Source: Selenomonas sp963528755 (lineage in GTDB: Bacteria; Bacillota; Negativicutes; Selenomonadales; Selenomonadaceae). From it: 64,000 nt of DNA. Under the pieces are notes generated by a model. That model was given only the letters and a program-made list of their open reading frames with translations, ran no database searches and was not told the origin of the DNA. Positions 33,928 through 43,165 of this stretch are shown piece after piece. A program made the translations under genes and the position numbers. The DNA lies in NCBI RefSeq assembly GCF_963528755.1, contig NZ_CAURXA010000001.1:124001-188000 (forward strand), read 5' to 3'. Within the stretch, counting starts at the first letter, position 1. Every line of letters starts with the position of its first letter.

Positions 33928-35259
33928 TCAGTCTTCCTGATCGACGAACCTCGATGCGAGCAGTTTCTTCTCCTGTGCGATTTTGTTGCGCTGGATTTGT
34001 CTTGACCAGAAGATGCTGGGAATAGCGACGCCGATGGCGATGCCGGCGATGATGGTCGCGGCTTCGACGCCGTTTCTAAGAGCCGCGAGCAGGAGGGGGG
34101 TGCTGACCTCGTTGATGTTTAAGAGTGTGAAGAAGAAGCGGTAGAGAAGAACGCCGGGAATCAAAGGAATAGCGGAAGGGATCGTCAGCACGATGTTTGG
34201 CGTGTGAAACCAGTGGATGGCGAAGAGCGCGAGAACGCCGACGAAGGCGGAGGCGAGGAAGGTACCAGCCGCCTGGCTCATGCCAAGCTCGAACATGCAG
34301 AGGTTCCGAAGGAGGATCGTGATGATGCCGCCTGTGGAGACGACCCACAGCAGGCGGCGCGGCACGCTGAAGATCAAGGAGAAGCCGCCGGCTGCGATGG
34401 CGGCGGCGAGTGGATGGTAGAGGTAGATCTCGCCGGGACTGAGGCTCACGGTCGTGAATGAACTGACATGTCCAAGACGCAGGGCAATCGCCATGCCGAA
34501 TGCCGTGCTGCAGACGATGAGGAGCGTGTCGAACGCCCGCGTCATGCCCGAGGTGATGAAGTGGTTCAGAAGGTCGTTTGCCGCGTTGATCAGAGGCACG
34601 CCGGGCACGATGAAGAGCGTGCAGGCGACGATGGGCAGCATGGGCGTCGCAGACAGATCGAGGTCTTGCAACAGCACGGCGGCGAGCGTCGCAGTAAAGG
34701 CGGCGATGGCGATGCTGGCGTAGACGTTGAAGCCGTGCTCGTTGCAAAAGCGCCGTGCATAGAAGCCGAGGAAGGCACAGAGCGCCGTGAGGAAGAAGGC
34801 GGCGAGATCGCAGCCGAAGAGGGCGCATGAGCCGGCGCACGCGAAGCCCGCACCGAGCGCCGTCAAGAAACCGTTGTAGGGGGATTTTCGTTTTTCCAGG
34901 GCTTCGATCTCGCGCTCGAAAAGTTCGAGCGACCAGGCGTCGCGCATGGCGCGCCAGATCATGCGGCTGACGGCGGAGAGGACGAGCATGTTCACGCGAT
35001 GCGTGCGGCACTTGCTGAAGCGCGTGTAGGTACGCTCTTCGTCTTTGATGTTGAGCATGATAGTCGTGTAGGCGATGTGGCAACTGACGTTTTCCGCAGG
35101 GATGCCCATGTATGCCGCCGTGCGCATGATGTACTGCGAGGTGCGGTCGGAATCGGCGCCGTTTTCCATCATCGTGCGTGCGACGAGGAGGATCAGATGC
35201 ATTTTGTAGATGATCTGGGAGAAGGGGTGGGTGAGAACATGTTCTTTCGTTTCTGCCAT
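33928..35259 (-). CDS. ThrE-type threonine/serine exporter, copy 1
   Basis: A 443-residue protein with a soluble N-terminal region of about 130 residues (LARTMMENGADSDRTSQYIM, AYMGIPAENVSCHIAYTTIM) and about ten membrane helices. The first half is ThrE/DUF1212-like and the second is the DUF3815-like partner (PSAIPLIPGVLLYRFFFTLLN), fused in one chain. The family exports threonine, serine and related metabolites. It ends with LLASRFVDQED, as does its neighbour. ATG 35259 is preceded by GGAG on the minus strand. Confidence 0.82.
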   Translation of the reverse strand: MAETKEHVLTHPFSQIIYKMHLILLVARTMMENGADSDRTSQYIMRTAAYMGIPAENVSCHIAYTTIMLNIKDEERTYTRFSKCRTHRVNMLVLSAVSRMIWRAMRDAWSLELFEREIEALEKRKSPYNGFLTALGAGFACAGSCALFGCDLAAFFLTALCAFLGFYARRFCNEHGFNVYASIAIAAFTATLAAVLLQDLDLSATPMLPIVACTLFIVPGVPLINAANDLLNHFITSGMTRAFDTLLIVCSTAFGMAIALRLGHVSSFTTVSLSPGEIYLYHPLAAAIAAGGFSLIFSVPRRLLWVVSTGGIITILLRNLCMFELGMSQAAGTFLASAFVGVLALFAIHWFHTPNIVLTIPSAIPLIPGVLLYRFFFTLLNINEVSTPLLLAALRNGVEAATIIAGIAIGVAIPSIFWSRQIQRNKIAQEKKLLASRFVDQED

Positions 35260-35386
35260 GGGGAGACTCCTTTCCTGTCCAAGGGATGGCGTGGGATCTG
35301 CTATGCCTTAAAGGTATTTTATGATAATAGTTTGGAATATTGTGACGATTCTTCATAGACTGCCCAGCGGGCAATCTATGAAGCGG

Positions 35387-36718
35387 TCAGTCCTCCTGAT
35401 CGACAAATCTCGACGCGAGCAGTTTCTTTTCCTGTGCGATCTTGTTCTTGCGGATCTGACGTGACCAGAAGATGTTTGGTATGGCGACGCTGACGGCGAT
35501 GCTGATGATGATGGTCGCCGCCTCGATGCCGTTTCTGAGTGCGCCCAAGAGGACTTCCGTGCTGACATCGTTGATGTTGAGGAGCGTGAAGAGCAGGCGG
35601 TAGAGCAGGATGCCGGGCACGAGAGGGATGGCGGACGGCGTCGTGAGGACGACGTTCGGCACGTGAAAGCGATGGATGGCGGAGAGCGCGGCGATGCCGA
35701 CGACGCCGCCGCCGATGAGCGTTCCCGTCGCCTGACTGAGGCCGAAGTCAAACATGCAGATGTTTCGGAGCAGGACGGCGACGGCACCGCCGACGGATAC
35801 CGCCCAGAGGACGCGCTTCGGCACATTGAAGAGCAGCGAGAAGCCGCCCGCCGAGATCGCTGCGGCAATCGGATGGTAGATGTAGATGTCGCCGGGACTG
35901 AGGCTGATCGTCGTGAATTCGGTGATGCGACCGAGGTGCAGCGCGATTGCCGTGCCGAACGCCATTGAACCGATGATGAGCACGGTGTGGAAGGCTCGTG
36001 TGATGCCCGCCATGATGAAGTTGTTGAGCATGTCGTCTGCCGCATTGATCAGCGGCACGCCGGGCACGATGAAGAGGGCGCAGGCAACAATGGGGTGCAT
36101 GGGCGTCGCGGAGTGGACGACGCTCTGCGAGAGCGTCGCCAAGGAGGTCGCGACGAAGGCGGCGATGGCGATGCCCGCATAGTTGTTAAAGCCGCGCTTG
36201 TTGCAGAGGATGCGTGCGTAGAAGCCGAAGAAGGCGCAGACCGCCGTGACGAAGAAGGCGATGAAGTCACCGCCGAAGAGCAGGCATGAGCCGCCGCAGG
36301 CGAAGCTGGAGCCGATGGCGGTCGCGAAGTTCGAGTAGGGATTCTTGCGGCTTTCTACGGTTTCCAGTTCTTTTTCAAAGCGTTCGAGTGACCAATTGTC
36401 GCGCATGGCACGCCAGATGACGCGGCTGACGGCGGCGAGGACGGTCATGCTCACGTTGTGCTTGCGGCATTTCGTGAGTTCCGTGTAGGTGCGCTCCTCG
36501 TTCTTGACGTTGAGGAGAAGCGATGTATACATGATATGGCAGCTGACGTTTTCGGCAGGGATGCCCATGTAGGCCGCCGTGCGCATGATGTAGCGCGTCG
36601 TTCGGTCGGAGTCGGCGCCGTTTTCCATGAGGAGTCTGCCGACTGTCAAGATCAGGTGCATCTTGTAGGTAATCTTGTAAAATGGGTCTTTGAATACTTG
36701 TTCAAGGGATGATTGCAT
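35387..36718 (-). CDS. ThrE-type threonine/serine exporter, copy 2
   Basis: Same length (443 residues), topology and ends as copy 1, with the same KKLLASRFVDQED tail and AAYMGIPAENVSCHI segment, so the pair is a tandem duplication. Divergence is spread over the protein, with many differences in the extramembrane and helix-facing positions. That points to an old duplication kept by selection rather than a recent copy. The 127-base space between them has no clear terminator, so copy 2 and copy 1 may be co-transcribed from the copy 2 side. Confidence 0.82.
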   Translation of the reverse strand: MQSSLEQVFKDPFYKITYKMHLILTVGRLLMENGADSDRTTRYIMRTAAYMGIPAENVSCHIMYTSLLLNVKNEERTYTELTKCRKHNVSMTVLAAVSRVIWRAMRDNWSLERFEKELETVESRKNPYSNFATAIGSSFACGGSCLLFGGDFIAFFVTAVCAFFGFYARILCNKRGFNNYAGIAIAAFVATSLATLSQSVVHSATPMHPIVACALFIVPGVPLINAADDMLNNFIMAGITRAFHTVLIIGSMAFGTAIALHLGRITEFTTISLSPGDIYIYHPIAAAISAGGFSLLFNVPKRVLWAVSVGGAVAVLLRNICMFDFGLSQATGTLIGGGVVGIAALSAIHRFHVPNVVLTTPSAIPLVPGILLYRLLFTLLNINDVSTEVLLGALRNGIEAATIIISIAVSVAIPNIFWSRQIRKNKIAQEKKLLASRFVDQED

Positions 36719-36867
36719 AGTTTGTTAACCTCTTTGCTTAGGAATGCTCGTGTGCTTTATTTTTGTATGTGGGTATAGCTTATTTCGTCGTTGGCATTCT
36801 AGACGAAATCGTATTTCTATTTTGCCTTAAATCTTATCCAATAGCAAGGAAATATGATATTATTTCT

Positions 36868-36892
36868 AAAAAAGGGGGCGCAAGCGCCCCCT
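36868..36892 (-). terminator. Terminator of the hydrogenase operon
   Basis: Eight-base GC arms (36874-36881 and 36884-36891) with a T run on the minus strand (A run at 36868-36873). It lies 40 bases past the hydA stop. Confidence 0.8.
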
Positions 36893-36931
36893 CATCGTAT
36901 TCTTGGCAGAAGATCTGCCGCGCTGTCTTCG

Positions 36932-38692
36932 TTATTTTCCTGCGCCCGTGAAGTCGTAGAGCTTCTCCGCCTTGTGAAAATGGGTGTGCAGCAGTTCGTG
37001 TGCCTTGCCTTCCAAGGGTGCGCCGAGGAATTCTTTGTAGATGCGCACAACTTCAGGATTTTCATGCGATTTTCTCACGGGGAGATTCTTGTCGATTTCA
37101 TAGAGAGCCTTCATGCGCTCGGCGCGGCGCGCGTTCGTCGTATTGAGAGGCTGTCCTCCGCCGCCTTGGCAGCCGCCGGGGCAGGCCATGACTTCGATGA
37201 AATCGTAGGGACTTTTGCCGGCCTTGAGTTCATCCATGATGTGCTTGGCATTCTTGAGCGTGTGCGCGACGGCGACGCGCACCTTGCGCTCGCCGAGGTC
37301 GACGGTCGCTTCCTTGATGCCGTCCATGCCGCGCACGGCGAGAAAGTCAATGGAGGGGAGCGTCTTGCCCGTCGCCTTTTCGTAGACTGTGCGCAGCGCG
37401 GCTTCCATGACGCCACCCGTCGTGCCGAAGATTGCGCCCGCGCCCGAGCATGTGCCGAGCGGGCTGTCAAAGTCCTCTTCGGGCAGATCGTGGAAGGTGA
37501 TGCCGACGTAGTGGATGAGTTTGGCAAGCTCGCGCGTCGTGATGACGATGTCGACGTCCTGATGGCCGTCCCTGCCCATCTCGGGACGCGCGGCTTCGAA
37601 CTTCTTCGCCGTGCACGGCATGACGGAGACGGTCACGATGTCCTCGACGGGGATGCCCGACTGCTTCGGATAGTAGGTCTTGGCGACAGCGCCGAAGATC
37701 TGCATGGGCGACTTTGCCGTCGAGAGGTGGGGCAAGAGGTCGCTGTAGTGTTTTTCGACGTAGTTGACCCAGCCAGGGCTGCACGAGGTCATCATGGGAA
37801 GCGTGCCGCCGTGTTCCAAGCGGTGCAAAAATTCATGACCTTCTTCCATGATCGTGAGGTCGGCGCCGAAATTCGTGTCGAAGACGCGGTCAAAGCCGAG
37901 GCGCTTCAAGGCGGCGATCATCTGTCCCGTGACGATGGCGCCAGGCGGCAGGTGGAATTCGTCGCCCAAGGAGACGCGCACGGCGGGCGCGACCTGCACG
38001 ATGACATGCTTCTTCGGGTCTTGCAGGGCGTCGAGGACGCGCTGCGTATCGTCTTTTTCCGTGATCGCTCCCGTCGGACAGACGAGGCTGCACTGGCCGC
38101 AGAGGATGCAGTCGGTCGCTTCCAACGGGCTGTCGTAGGCGGTCGTGACGGTGATCTTGTCGCTTCGGCCAGCGAAATTCAGGGCTTCGATGCCCTGCAC
38201 GTCCTTGCAGGCGCGGATGCAGCGGCCGCATTTGATGCACTTCGTCGGGTCGCGTGCGATGCTCGGGTTGTTCGCCGCGTCCTCTTTGCTTTCGACGACG
38301 ATGGGCAGTCCCGTATGGCCGATGTTGAAGCGGCTGCAAAGCTCCTGCAGGTCACAGCGGTGGTTGCGCGGACAGTTCAGGCAGTCCTGGTTGTGGTTGG
38401 CGAGGATGAGCTGAAGGATGGCGATCTGCGTGTCGCGCACGATCTGCGTGTCCGTATGGACTTCCATGCCTTCCCAGACCTCGGTCGCGCACGCTGCCAT
38501 GAGGCGGCGGCTGCCCGTGACTTCGATGGAGCAGATGCGGCAGCGAGCTTTGACGCGCTGATCGGGGTGGTAGCAGAGATGCGGGATATTGATGTGCACC
38601 TTGCGTGCGGCGTCGATGATCTTCGTGCCCTTGGGAACTTCGACGGGAATGTTGTTGATTTTCAGGTGTACGAGTTCTCTTTCTTCTGCCAT
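36932..38692 (-). CDS. hydA: [FeFe] hydrogenase catalytic subunit (HydA/HndD type)
   Basis: Reduces protons to H2 or the reverse, probably with NAD(P)H and/or ferredoxin through HydB and HydC. 586 residues. Order: N-terminal 2Fe-2S domain (CYHPDQRVKARCRICSIEV), His-containing 4Fe-4S motif (HNQDCLNCPRNHRC), two 4Fe-4S sites (CIKCGRCIRAC; CILCGQCSLVCPTGA), then the H-cluster domain with TSCSPGW near 302-308, MPCTAKKFE from 358 and CPGGCQGGGGQP from 504. The first H-cluster motif has Ser where many enzymes have a second Cys. The small-subunit-like C-terminus is fused. ATG 38692 overlaps the hydB stop. Confidence 0.93.
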   Translation of the reverse strand: MAEERELVHLKINNIPVEVPKGTKIIDAARKVHINIPHLCYHPDQRVKARCRICSIEVTGSRRLMAACATEVWEGMEVHTDTQIVRDTQIAILQLILANHNQDCLNCPRNHRCDLQELCSRFNIGHTGLPIVVESKEDAANNPSIARDPTKCIKCGRCIRACKDVQGIEALNFAGRSDKITVTTAYDSPLEATDCILCGQCSLVCPTGAITEKDDTQRVLDALQDPKKHVIVQVAPAVRVSLGDEFHLPPGAIVTGQMIAALKRLGFDRVFDTNFGADLTIMEEGHEFLHRLEHGGTLPMMTSCSPGWVNYVEKHYSDLLPHLSTAKSPMQIFGAVAKTYYPKQSGIPVEDIVTVSVMPCTAKKFEAARPEMGRDGHQDVDIVITTRELAKLIHYVGITFHDLPEEDFDSPLGTCSGAGAIFGTTGGVMEAALRTVYEKATGKTLPSIDFLAVRGMDGIKEATVDLGERKVRVAVAHTLKNAKHIMDELKAGKSPYDFIEVMACPGGCQGGGGQPLNTTNARRAERMKALYEIDKNLPVRKSHENPEVVRIYKEFLGAPLEGKAHELLHTHFHKAEKLYDFTGAGK

Positions 38693-39942
38693 CAGTGTAC
38701 GCCTCCGATCCGGAATGTTTCAGGGAAGAGCTTGAAGGCGGCGGAAAGAGCATTTTCGGCGCTTTCGCCGAGACCGCAGAGGGCGGACATGGGCATGATG
38801 CGCGCGATCATCTTCATGTTTTCGAGATCCTTTTCCATCGCTGTTCCTTGCGCGAACTTTTCCAAGATGAGCTTGATGTGGAGGACGCCCTCGCGACACG
38901 GCGTACACTGGCCGCAGCTCTCGTGCGAGAAGAACGCCTGCGTCATGCGCAGAAAGTCGAGGACGCTCGTGCGCTCGTCGACGACGAGGATCGCGCCCGA
39001 GCCTACGGTCACGCCGGCCGCCTTGAGGTCGTCGTAGGTGTAGGGGACGTCGAGGATGGATTCGTCGGCGATCTTGCCCGACGCGCCGCCGAACTGGATG
39101 AGGCGGATGCGGCGGCCGCCCTGGATGCCGCCCGCAAGGTCATAAATGATTTCGCGCACGGTCGTACCGAAGGGGATCTCAAAGACGGCAGGATGCTTGA
39201 CGTTGCCGCCGACGGAGACGAGCTTCGTGCCGAGGGATTCACCCGAGCCGTAGCTGATGTATTCCTTCTTGTCGTCGAGGAGGAGATGCGGCACGATGGA
39301 AAGGCTCTCGACGTTGTTGACGCACGTCGGCAGCGCGAAGAGACCGCTCTGCTTGATGAAGGGCGGCTTCATGCGCGGCCGGCCCGCCTTGCCCTCGATG
39401 GAGCGGATGAGGGCCGTGCCCTCGCCGCAGACGTAAGCGCCCGCGCCCGAGCGGAGGTGGATGTGAAAGTTGAAGCCTTCCTTGCCGAGAATGTTCTTGC
39501 CGAGGAAGCCGCAGCGCTCCGCCTCTTCAATGGCGTTCTTGAGGCGCGAGCGAAGGTGCGCGTATTCTTCGCGCAGGTAGATGTAGCCGTCCTGTGCGCG
39601 GATGCTCCAGGCGCCGATTGTCATGGCCTCGATGAGGTTGAAGGGGTCGTTCGTGATCAGTTCGCGATCCTTGAAGGTGCAAGGCTCGCCCTCGTCGGCG
39701 TTGCAGATGATGACCTTGTGCTCGCCCTTGACGGCACGCGCCTGCGACCACTTGCGTCCCATGGGGTAGGCGGCGCCGCCGCGTCCCTTGATCTGGGCTT
39801 CGGAGAGAAGGGAGGCGATGTCCTCGCCGTCCATTGTCACGGCCTTTTTGAGAGCGTTGAAGCCGCCAATCTTGAGGTAGGATTCGATGGACATGGGATC
39901 GTAGCGGTGGAAGTTCTTTGTCATGAAAGAAACCTTGCTCAT
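38692..39942 (-). CDS. hydB: Hydrogenase NAD(P)H/FMN subunit (HydB/NuoF type)
   Basis: Flavoprotein subunit that exchanges electrons with NAD(P)H. 416 residues covering the NuoF core: GRGGAAYPMGRKWSQA for nucleotide and FMN binding, NADEGEPCTFKDRELI, GAGAYVCGEGTALIRSIEG, and the 4Fe-4S ligands CGQCTPCREG near the C-terminus. It lacks the N-terminal thioredoxin-like 2Fe-2S domain and the C-terminal double-cluster ferredoxin found in longer HydB proteins of about 600 residues. It overlaps the hydA start by one base and follows hydC after 126 bases. Confidence 0.9.
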   Translation of the reverse strand: MSKVSFMTKNFHRYDPMSIESYLKIGGFNALKKAVTMDGEDIASLLSEAQIKGRGGAAYPMGRKWSQARAVKGEHKVIICNADEGEPCTFKDRELITNDPFNLIEAMTIGAWSIRAQDGYIYLREEYAHLRSRLKNAIEEAERCGFLGKNILGKEGFNFHIHLRSGAGAYVCGEGTALIRSIEGKAGRPRMKPPFIKQSGLFALPTCVNNVESLSIVPHLLLDDKKEYISYGSGESLGTKLVSVGGNVKHPAVFEIPFGTTVREIIYDLAGGIQGGRRIRLIQFGGASGKIADESILDVPYTYDDLKAAGVTVGSGAILVVDERTSVLDFLRMTQAFFSHESCGQCTPCREGVLHIKLILEKFAQGTAMEKDLENMKMIARIMPMSALCGLGESAENALSAAFKLFPETFRIGGVH

Positions 39943-40068
39943 ATAGTCTCCTTTTGTGTGTATGTCGTTTTATTTCCGGTCCTTTTTGTGCGCCTCGCAG
40001 AGAGGAGGCGCGGCTGCAAGAGGTGGAGCGCTCTTGCAGCATGGGTTTGGTAAAGATGTGCAGGCCGC

Positions 40069-40560
40069 TTACTGCAGCGTGTGCAAAAGTTCCTCGATCT
40101 TCTCGCGGCTGTCAAGATGCCCGTAGACTTCGCCGTTGACGCGCACGGCGGGCGCGATGTCACAAGCGCCGAAGCACGGCGTCTTTTCGAGCGTGAAGCG
40201 TCCGTCGTAGGTAACTTCACCGACGTCGATGCCGAGGAGGCTCTTGAGCGCAGAGAAAAGCGTTTCGTTCTCGTTGATGCGACAGACGACAGAGTCGCAC
40301 ACTTGGATGGGGTATTTGGCGCGCGGCACAGGCGACAGGCTCGCGTAGAAGGTCAGACAGTCGTAGATCAGAGAGATCTTCAGCGGCAGTTTCTCCGCCA
40401 CATAGTAGGCGGCAGGCTCGGGCACATAGTGGCGCTCGAAGAGGTCCTGCACGTCGAGCAGGATGCCGACGATCTGCGTCGGGTCGTAGGAATGAGCCTC
40501 AAGCACGCGGTCGATCTTCTCGCGCGTCGCGAGTTCGAGACTCTTGGGGTCGGCGTTCAT
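40069..40560 (-). CDS. hydC: Hydrogenase 2Fe-2S subunit (HydC/NuoE type)
   Basis: A 163-residue NuoE-like thioredoxin-fold ferredoxin. A helical N-terminus (DPTQIVGILLDVQDLFERHY, PEPAAYYVAEKLPLK) is followed by the cluster domain with Cys in QVCDSVVC and in TPCFGACDIAP, the four expected ligands. It is the first gene of the hydCBA operon, preceded by a promoter and AAAGGAG. It should pass electrons between the flavin subunit and HydA. Confidence 0.9.
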   Translation of the reverse strand: MNADPKSLELATREKIDRVLEAHSYDPTQIVGILLDVQDLFERHYVPEPAAYYVAEKLPLKISLIYDCLTFYASLSPVPRAKYPIQVCDSVVCRINENETLFSALKSLLGIDVGEVTYDGRFTLEKTPCFGACDIAPAVRVNGEVYGHLDSREKIEELLHTLQ

Positions 40561-40604
40561 GGCAGCATCTCCTTTTCTTGGAAGAATATACTTTCTCTTC
40601 TATC

Positions 40605-40632
40605 ATTATACAGGAAAAATGGATTCATTCAA
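40605..40632 (-). promoter_or_regulatory. Promoter of the hydrogenase operon
   Basis: On the minus strand TTGAAT (40632-40627), a 16-base spacer and TATAAT (40610-40605), about 45 bases upstream of hydC. Confidence 0.6.
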
Positions 40633-40717
40633 GAGAAAGGAGTACATGAGTATGTTTCTCCGTCCGTTTGTGCTATAATGTCTGCGATATCATCTGTTTG
40701 ACTTTCGGAGGTGCAGC

Positions 40718-41872
40718 TTGGTCTCCTTTCTCATCATCTTGGTCACCGTTCTTGCAGTGTTCACCGTGGCGGCGCTTTGGGCGCTGCGCTATCTTCTCGC
40801 TGGGCGTGTGCTGTTTATTTGCCGCGTGCTGGTTGGCGTCGTGTTCACCATTGCGGCGGTGTCCTTCTTCTTGCGGCGCAATCCGTTCGCAGGGATTCTT
40901 TCGGACGGTGCGACGATTTCTCTGGCGTCTGTCTTCTTCCTCGCTTTGATGTTCTTGTTTCTCTTCGTGTTGGCAACCGTCGCCCTTCGTGCCGTCTATC
41001 GCAGGACGCTCGCCGTGCCCGAGGATGCGGGGCGGCGCAGGGTTTTGAAGGCGGCGGGTGCGTATCCTGCGGCGGCGCTCGGTGCGGCGCTCTACGGCAA
41101 TCTCTACGAGCGGAATGCGACGGTTGAGCGTCGCTACGACATCTCCGTTGCGGCGTCGGCACTCGCGGGCTATACGGTCGCCCAGCTCAGCGACGTGCAT
41201 CTCGGCATGTTTTTCTCTCTTGAGCGATTGGAGCGCCTTTTGCAGCAGGTCGCCGACGCTGCTCCCAACGCACTCTTGCTGACGGGCGACATCTTCGACC
41301 ATCCCGAGTGGACGGTGGACGCCGTGCGCCTGATCGACGGCTTTGCCGCCGCCTTTCCTGATGGTATATGGTACTGCCACGGCAATCACGAGCATATACG
41401 CGGCATTGCGCTCGTAGAAGAAGCGCTGGCGACGTCGAAGATTCACTTTTTGAAAAATGAGGCGCAGTGCGTGAGGCAGGGAGCGCAGCAGCTCTACTTC
41501 GCGGGCGTCGACTACCCGATGTCGGAGTACAGGAAGAGACTCGATGCCGAGGCATTCCAGCGCGAGAAGGCGGCGTATGCGAAAGCGGCGCTCGAAACGA
41601 TTCCAGAAAACGCCGTGACCGTCCTGCTCGCGCATCATCCCGAGTTCATCGACGATGGTGCTGAGTACGGCGCACGTCTCGTGCTCACGGGGCACACGCA
41701 CGGCTCACAGTTCGGCATCTTCGGCCTGCCTCTCTTCCCCGTGTTCAAGTACACGCGCGGCATCGTCGAGAAGGGGAAGACGACGGGCTACGTCCACTCG
41801 GGCAACGGCAGTTGGTTCCCGTATCGCCTCGGCTGCCCGCCCGAGATCGCGTACCTCGTCTTGCGCGCTTAG
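40718..41872 (+). CDS. Membrane-anchored metallophosphoesterase (YkuE/YaeI-like)
   Basis: A 384-residue protein with three or four N-terminal hydrophobic segments (about 1-110) and a calcineurin-like phosphoesterase domain. Metal motifs: QLSDVHLG, LLTGDIFDHPEW, CHGNHEH, LLAHHPEF and LTGHTHGSQFG. YaeI/YkuE relatives hydrolyse phospholipid-linked phosphates such as UDP-sugar lipids, but the substrate here is open. The start is TTG 40718 with GGAGG upstream. The next gene begins nine bases after its stop, so the two form an operon. Confidence 0.82.
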   Translation: MVSFLIILVTVLAVFTVAALWALRYLLAGRVLFICRVLVGVVFTIAAVSFFLRRNPFAGILSDGATISLASVFFLALMFLFLFVLATVALRAVYRRTLAVPEDAGRRRVLKAAGAYPAAALGAALYGNLYERNATVERRYDISVAASALAGYTVAQLSDVHLGMFFSLERLERLLQQVADAAPNALLLTGDIFDHPEWTVDAVRLIDGFAAAFPDGIWYCHGNHEHIRGIALVEEALATSKIHFLKNEAQCVRQGAQQLYFAGVDYPMSEYRKRLDAEAFQREKAAYAKAALETIPENAVTVLLAHHPEFIDDGAEYGARLVLTGHTHGSQFGIFGLPLFPVFKYTRGIVEKGKTTGYVHSGNGSWFPYRLGCPPEIAYLVLRA

Positions 41873-41881
41873 GAGGAAGCA

Positions 41882-42886
41882 ATGAAAATACTCGTGACAA
41901 TACCGCATTACTATGCACATGACCCACAAGGCATCTATGCTTCGAACGGCGACCCTGAGCGCAAGGCAGGGAATCTTCGGAAACTCATCGTTCATCTGAA
42001 AACCCTGTTTGAAAGTCCACAGGCATATTGCCGCTACGATCTGCAGAATGCGGACGGCTCGCGCTTCACGGATGCCGATTTGCAGGCGGGCAGGCCGATT
42101 GCACGCTCACTGGCAAACTACTATGCGGCAAACGAGGCGCTTCATGCCAAGGTCGATATCGTGCTATCGACGGCGGGCGAGCGTCATGTGCTCGATCGGC
42201 TTGGCTTGCCGCAGGGCATGTACGAGCGAAAGGATTTTCCCGATGTCGATCCGAAGCTTCTGGGATTCACCTGTCAGGATGTACTCAAGGAGAGACGCGG
42301 CGAATACGACTACTACTGCTACATGGAGGATGACCTCGTCGTGCACGATCCGCTGTTCTTCCAAAAGCTCGCGTGGTTCGATGCGCTCTTCGGTGCGGAA
42401 GCCGTTCTTTTGCCGCATCGCTTCGAGTACAATGAGCAGTGCGTATTCCCCAAAGGGTATGTGGAGACAGACGGTTTCGAGGCGGGAAGCGAGCTGGTGG
42501 AGCGGCTTTCCTTCGCTCAGAAGTACATCGACTTTGCCGAGCGTCCCGTATTGACGGCGGCGCTGCCTGGCGGCGAGGTGCGCTTCGTCAAGGCGCGCAA
42601 TCCTCATGCGGGATGCTTCTTCTTGACGGCAGCGCAGTTCGAGCTATGGCTGAGCTGTCCTTACTATGGCGAGCGCACGGGGGAATTTTCCTCGACGTTC
42701 GAGAGTCCCGCGACATGGGGGCTCATTCGCACCTTTGGCGTCTACAAGAGTGATTTTCCCGTGGCGGCTTTTTTTGAGATCGAGCACGCAGGGGCGCGCT
42801 TCCTGGGGCAGAGCCTTTCCAAGGAACCGCAAAAGCGCATCGATACGGCGTCGTTTGCGCGAGAAGGCATCCATTTTTCATTTTGA
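41882..42886 (+). CDS. Unidentified glycosyltransferase-like protein
   Basis: A 334-residue soluble protein. The N-terminus (MKILVTIPHYYAHDP) resembles a nucleotide-sugar-binding Rossmann start, and YDYYCYMEDDLVVHDPLFFQ has an acidic EDD motif like the DxD of GT-A glycosyltransferases. Further conserved-looking stretches are ARNPHAGCFFLTAAQFELWL and FSSTFESPATWGLIRTFGVY. There is no signal peptide or membrane helix. A ribosome site AGGAGG lies before ATG 41882, and it follows the phosphoesterase gene directly. A role in surface polysaccharide is possible but I do not recognise the family with certainty. Confidence 0.6.
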   Translation: MKILVTIPHYYAHDPQGIYASNGDPERKAGNLRKLIVHLKTLFESPQAYCRYDLQNADGSRFTDADLQAGRPIARSLANYYAANEALHAKVDIVLSTAGERHVLDRLGLPQGMYERKDFPDVDPKLLGFTCQDVLKERRGEYDYYCYMEDDLVVHDPLFFQKLAWFDALFGAEAVLLPHRFEYNEQCVFPKGYVETDGFEAGSELVERLSFAQKYIDFAERPVLTAALPGGEVRFVKARNPHAGCFFLTAAQFELWLSCPYYGERTGEFSSTFESPATWGLIRTFGVYKSDFPVAAFFEIEHAGARFLGQSLSKEPQKRIDTASFAREGIHFSF

Positions 42887-43165
42887 TGCAGGAGGTGCAG
42901 CCAGACTTTGCGGCATGCTACACCGTCCGACGTGAGCACGGGGGGTTCGCAAGCTAAAGCCTGCCGCATAGTTGATATACCAGTCGCGGTCTTTCGGTGT
43001 GACGAGGAGAGTGAGGGTACTGTTTTCTGCACCGACTGCGAATTTTCCGATGTTGATTCTTTTTGCAAATGTAGAAGAAATGGATATAATATAGAAGAGA
43101 CGGCGTGCTTCGTCGTGGAATTTTTGTCGGAAGGAAAGACTCTTTAAGGGAAGGCGGTCATTCGA

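Noticed and set aside
36854..39037. A 727-codon plus-strand frame
   Set aside because: It lies opposite hydA and part of hydB, whose cluster motifs are unmistakable.
42890..43165. Possible short genes in the gap before the thioredoxin-like gene
   Set aside because: A plus-strand frame (42908-43147) and a minus-strand open stretch (43140-42890, containing NIGKFAVGAENSTLTLLVTP) both look partly protein-like, but neither has a start with a ribosome site or a family I recognise. The minus-strand piece could be a gene relic.
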